Shown piece after piece: positions 61,647 to 64,000 of a DNA stretch of 64,000 bases. The stretch is from Clostridiales bacterium (GTDB taxonomy: Bacteria; Bacillota; Clostridia; Saccharofermentanales; Saccharofermentanaceae): the NCBI GenBank assembly GCA_017480325.1, contig JAFVAY010000008.1, forward strand, positions 248,001 through 312,000, given 5' to 3'. How positions within the stretch are numbered: the stretch's first letter is position 1; each line of letters opens with the position of its first letter. The position numbers and the translations under genes were made by a program. The notes under the pieces were generated by a model that was not told the origin of the DNA, ran no database searches, and saw only the letters and a program-made list of their open reading frames with translations.

Positions 61647-62573
61647 GTGATAATTAACACCGGACAGAGAACGGATATACCGGCATTCTATTCAGAGTGG
61701 TTCGCGAATCGCCTGAAGGATGGCTATGTATGCGTACGTAATCCTTATAATCCGCATCAGGTTAATCGTTATCTATTGTCACCTGATGTAGTCGATGTAA
61801 TAGGCTTCTGCACCAAGAATCCGGCGCCGATGTTAAAGTACATGGATCTTCTTAAAGGTTACGGTCAGTATTGGTACGTGACTATAACGCCCTACGGCAA
61901 GGATGTTGAGCCTAATGTTCCGGATAAGCATCAGGTGATCAAAGACTTTATCGAGCTGTCAAAGCGTGTCGGTATCAATTCTATTGGCTGGCGATATGAT
62001 CCGATCCTTATAAGTGACCGATATACGGAAGAGTATCATATTCACGCTTATGAGAAGATCGCGGCTGCTCTGGAGGGCTATACCGAGACCTCGGTAATTA
62101 GCTTCGTAGATCTGTATCCGAAGGTGCGAAGGAATTTTCCTGAGGCTGTTGAGGTGACGGCTGAACAAAAGCTTAGGCTCGGTAAAGAGATGATCAGGAT
62201 CGCGGCTTCTCACAGGATGACTTTGAAGCCCTGTGCCGAAGGGGATATGCTGGCGCCGTTCGGAGCTGATACAGGCGGATGTATGACCATAGGAACCGAT
62301 GAGAAAGCTATCGGTCGGCATCTTGATACTCCCAAGCTTAAGGGTGCTAGAGCGGAGTGTGCGTGCTATCTAGCCTGCGACATCGGAGCGTATAATACCT
62401 GTAAGCATCTTTGTAAATACTGCTATGCCAACGCCGAGCCTGAAGTGGTGCTCGAGAACAGCCGATTACACGATGTGAACTCGCCGTTTATTATAGGCAA
62501 CTACGAACCTGATGATAAGATACACGATGTACCGCAGAAGTCGTGGGTCGATGGACAGATAAGTTTATTCTGA
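61647..62573 (+). CDS. DUF1848 family protein with C-terminal Cx3Cx2C cluster
   Basis: 308 residues. RTDIPAFYSEWFANRLKDGYVCVRNPYNPHQVNRYLLSPDVVDVIGFCTKNPAPM is the hallmark start of the DUF1848 family. A TIM-barrel-like body follows (GINSIGWRYDPILISDRYTEEYHI). Near the C-terminus C238, C240, C244, C252, C256 and C259 are clustered, and C252-x3-C256-x2-C259 equals the radical-SAM spacing, although located at the end rather than the start of the protein. It could bind a 4Fe-4S cluster. Function is unknown. Start is GTG 61647 with a weak site; a macrodomain gene follows 12 bases later, then a sirtuin, suggesting one unit. Confidence 0.85.
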   Translation: MIINTGQRTDIPAFYSEWFANRLKDGYVCVRNPYNPHQVNRYLLSPDVVDVIGFCTKNPAPMLKYMDLLKGYGQYWYVTITPYGKDVEPNVPDKHQVIKDFIELSKRVGINSIGWRYDPILISDRYTEEYHIHAYEKIAAALEGYTETSVISFVDLYPKVRRNFPEAVEVTAEQKLRLGKEMIRIAASHRMTLKPCAEGDMLAPFGADTGGCMTIGTDEKAIGRHLDTPKLKGARAECACYLACDIGAYNTCKHLCKYCYANAEPEVVLENSRLHDVNSPFIIGNYEPDDKIHDVPQKSWVDGQISLF

Positions 62574-62585
62574 GGAGATAAGACG

Positions 62586-63386
62586 ATGGATCAGAAGGAA
62601 CGATTAAGCTTTCTTGTGGAAGCGTTTAAAGAGGATTCTAAAGAGTATAAGGATATAAATACTCCTGCAGATGATGAAGGGAAGAGGGAAATCCTTCGTT
62701 CGCTCATGAATATCCGCATGCCCCGCGAGCTGCCGTCTGAGGTTATTAAGATTCAGGACGAGTATCTTAAGGGGAGGATTGCTGAGAATGGCGTAGTGAA
62801 ACTCTCCGATATACCTGTTGTCAGGGATGACATCTCTATCTGGCAGGGTGACATCACAAGACTTGAGGTCGATTCTATTGTGAATGCCGCGAACTCACAG
62901 ATGCTGGGGTGCTTCGTTCCTATGCACACTTGTATCGACAACTGCATTCATACCTTCGCCGGAGTGCAGCTTCGAGCCGAGTGCGACAGAAAAATGCGGG
63001 ATCTTCGAGCTATGCATGGAGCGCGCTACGAGCAGCCCACTGCAGTGCCTATGCTCACGGACGCCTACAACCTCCCGTGTCGAAAAGTAATCCACATCGT
63101 CGGCCCGATCGTAGAGTATAAGCTTACGCCTGCTCTGGAGAAGGATCTCGCCGACTGCTACCGGAATACTCTTGATATGTGTAAAGAGAATAGTCTTCGA
63201 AGTGTGGCTTTCTGCTGTATTTCTACGGGTGTATTCAGATTTCCGAATGACCGGGCTGCTGAAATTGCAGTTGAGACTGTCAGCAACTGGATCTCGGAGA
63301 ATCCCGGGGTTATGGATAGAGTTGTTTTTAATGTTTTCAAAGATCTGGATCTGAAGTTATACGAGAAGGAGTTAAGATATGAATGA
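62586..63386 (+). CDS. Zinc-dependent macrodomain protein (ADP-ribosyl hydrolase)
   Basis: 266-residue zinc-macro class protein. A ~75-residue helical N-terminal region precedes the macrodomain: SIWQGDITRLEVDSIVNAANSQMLG contains the ADP-ribose-binding GDIT and NAAN (N100-N103), then CFVPMHTCIDNCIH, where C109, H114 and C116 are the family's zinc ligands. AFCCISTGVFRFPNDRAAEIAV is the second ligand loop. Such enzymes remove ADP-ribose from lipoylated carrier proteins modified by partner sirtuins. The gene overlaps the SirTM start by 8 bases, the arrangement known from bacterial SirTM operons. aggagataag precedes the ATG. Confidence 0.93.
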   Translation: MDQKERLSFLVEAFKEDSKEYKDINTPADDEGKREILRSLMNIRMPRELPSEVIKIQDEYLKGRIAENGVVKLSDIPVVRDDISIWQGDITRLEVDSIVNAANSQMLGCFVPMHTCIDNCIHTFAGVQLRAECDRKMRDLRAMHGARYEQPTAVPMLTDAYNLPCRKVIHIVGPIVEYKLTPALEKDLADCYRNTLDMCKENSLRSVAFCCISTGVFRFPNDRAAEIAVETVSNWISENPGVMDRVVFNVFKDLDLKLYEKELRYE

Positions 63387-64000
63387 AGATATAAGAAGAT
63401 TAAAGGCGGCGCTTGAGGACTGCGATGCGGTTGTGATCGGCGCAGGTGCCGGTTTATCTACGTCTGCAGGGTTTACCTACAGCGGCGAGAGGTTCGAGAA
63501 GTATTTTTTCGATTTTGCCGAGAGATTCGGGATAAGTGATATGTATTCCGGCGGCTTCTACCCGTTCCCGGATAGTGAGACCCGATGGGCGTGGTGGGCT
63601 CGACACATTTATTACAATCGATACATCGATCCGCCGAAACCCGTGTACCGGGAGCTTCTGGGGCTTGTTAAGGATAGGGATTACTTTGTCATTACCACTA
63701 ATGTAGATCACATGTTCCAGAAGGCTGGCTTTGATAAACACAGATTATTCTATACGCAGGGGGATTACGGTCTTTTCCAGAGTGTTAATCGTGACATACA
63801 ACTGACCTTTGATAATGAAGAGTGGGTCATGAAGGCAATGGAGGCTCAAGGTTTTGTTAAGGACGATGACGGTGTCTTCGAGGTGCCTTCTGACGGCGCG
63901 CTCAAGATGAGTATCCCGACTGAGCTTATCCCCAAGTGTGAGATAGACGGAAGTAATGTAGTGATGAATCTTCGTGCGGATGATTCCTTTGTGGAGGATG
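63379..64000 (+). CDS. Class M sirtuin (SirTM), 3' truncated by window
   Basis: First 207 residues of a sirtuin that in related operons ADP-ribosylates a lipoylated GcvH-like protein. Visible: GAGAGLSTSAGFTY (21-34, NAD loop), DSETRWAWWARHIYYNRY (SirTM-specific), ITTNVDHMFQKAGFDK with catalytic-site Asn108, and the SirTM hallmark TQGDYG, where Gln127 replaces the deacetylase histidine. Unusually, the zinc ribbon looks eroded: FQSVNRD has no cysteine, and IPKCEIDGSNVVMNLRADD keeps only one Cys where families have CxxC and a further Cys. The gene overlaps the macrodomain gene by 8 bases (ATG 63379) and runs off the window. Confidence 0.93.
   Translation, partial: MNEDIRRLKAALEDCDAVVIGAGAGLSTSAGFTYSGERFEKYFFDFAERFGISDMYSGGFYPFPDSETRWAWWARHIYYNRYIDPPKPVYRELLGLVKDRDYFVITTNVDHMFQKAGFDKHRLFYTQGDYGLFQSVNRDIQLTFDNEEWVMKAMEAQGFVKDDDGVFEVPSDGALKMSIPTELIPKCEIDGSNVVMNLRADDSFVED

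Noticed and set aside
1..64000. Prophage, insertion sequence or integrated element
   Set aside because: No integrase, transposase, phage structural gene or long repeat was seen; composition and codon use are even apart from local A/T-rich gaps.

Overview
The window is 64 kb of densely packed chromosome from a low-to-medium G+C Bacillota, most probably an anaerobic Clostridia member. The evidence is PyrR attenuation with a PyrK/PyrD (type 1B) dihydroorotate dehydrogenase, PheS with the Firmicutes cysteine cluster, SEC-C-tailed SecA, strong aaggagg-type ribosome binding sites, many small overlapping operons, an ATP-dependent PEP carboxykinase and a YerC/TrpR-like regulator. TGA is used as a stop, so this is not a Mollicute. 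I cannot name a genus. Almost all of it looks like core chromosome; I saw no transposase, integrase, phage structural gene, CRISPR array or rRNA.

Layout. 1-2.2 kb: 3' end of groEL, a small membrane protein and an acyl-ACP thioesterase. 2.3-8.2 kb: a tight five-gene envelope cluster (ABC ATPase, ABC-2 permease, GldG-like protein, DUF4340-like protein, DUF5711-like protein). 8.2-16.7 kb: CYTH phosphatase, two FAD proteins, an ACT/PFL pair, a membrane protein, a two-domain polyphosphate:AMP phosphotransferase and a GH13 enzyme. 16.7-20.5 kb, minus strand: argG with a promoter and arginine box, then two GNAT acetyltransferases and argH. 20.8 kb: tRNA-Leu. 21-25.3 kb: a lipoprotein, a GNAT-like/OGT fusion, flavin reductase, Nudix hydrolase and holA. 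25.4-30.9 kb: icd, a SEC-C protein, then mreC-mreD-PBP2. 31-35.5 kb: a methylglyoxal-synthase-like protein lacking its active site, a metallo-hydrolase, and pheST. 35.5-38.2 kb: a pseudopilin/TadE-like cluster behind a four-unit TTGTCG repeat and a hairpin. 38.2-43.8 kb: a small membrane protein, yerC-like regulator, secA, purine nucleoside phosphorylase and ahcY. 43.9-44.1 kb, minus strand: tRNA-Thr and tRNA-Leu. 44.3-47.7 kb: pckA, a HAD phosphatase and a band-7 protein. 47.7-53.2 kb: a complete PyrR-attenuated pyrR-B-C-F-K-D operon. 53.4-61.6 kb: lipoprotein, YczE-like membrane protein, divergent orotate-phosphoribosyltransferase-like protein, acyl-CoA synthetase, tldD-tldE and metY. 61.6-64.0 kb: DUF1848 protein, zinc macrodomain and a class M sirtuin cut by the window end.

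The most interesting points are the DUF1848/macrodomain/sirtuin module, where the sirtuin has lost most of its zinc cysteines; two catalytically doubtful paralogues (MgsA-like and PyrE-like) that keep their expected genomic positions; a GNAT-like/OGT fusion; matched large inverted repeats directly downstream of two tRNA transcription units; and repeat-rich control regions at 19.1, 35.5 and 53.3 kb. All family assignments come from reading motifs, lengths and gene order; no database search was run.
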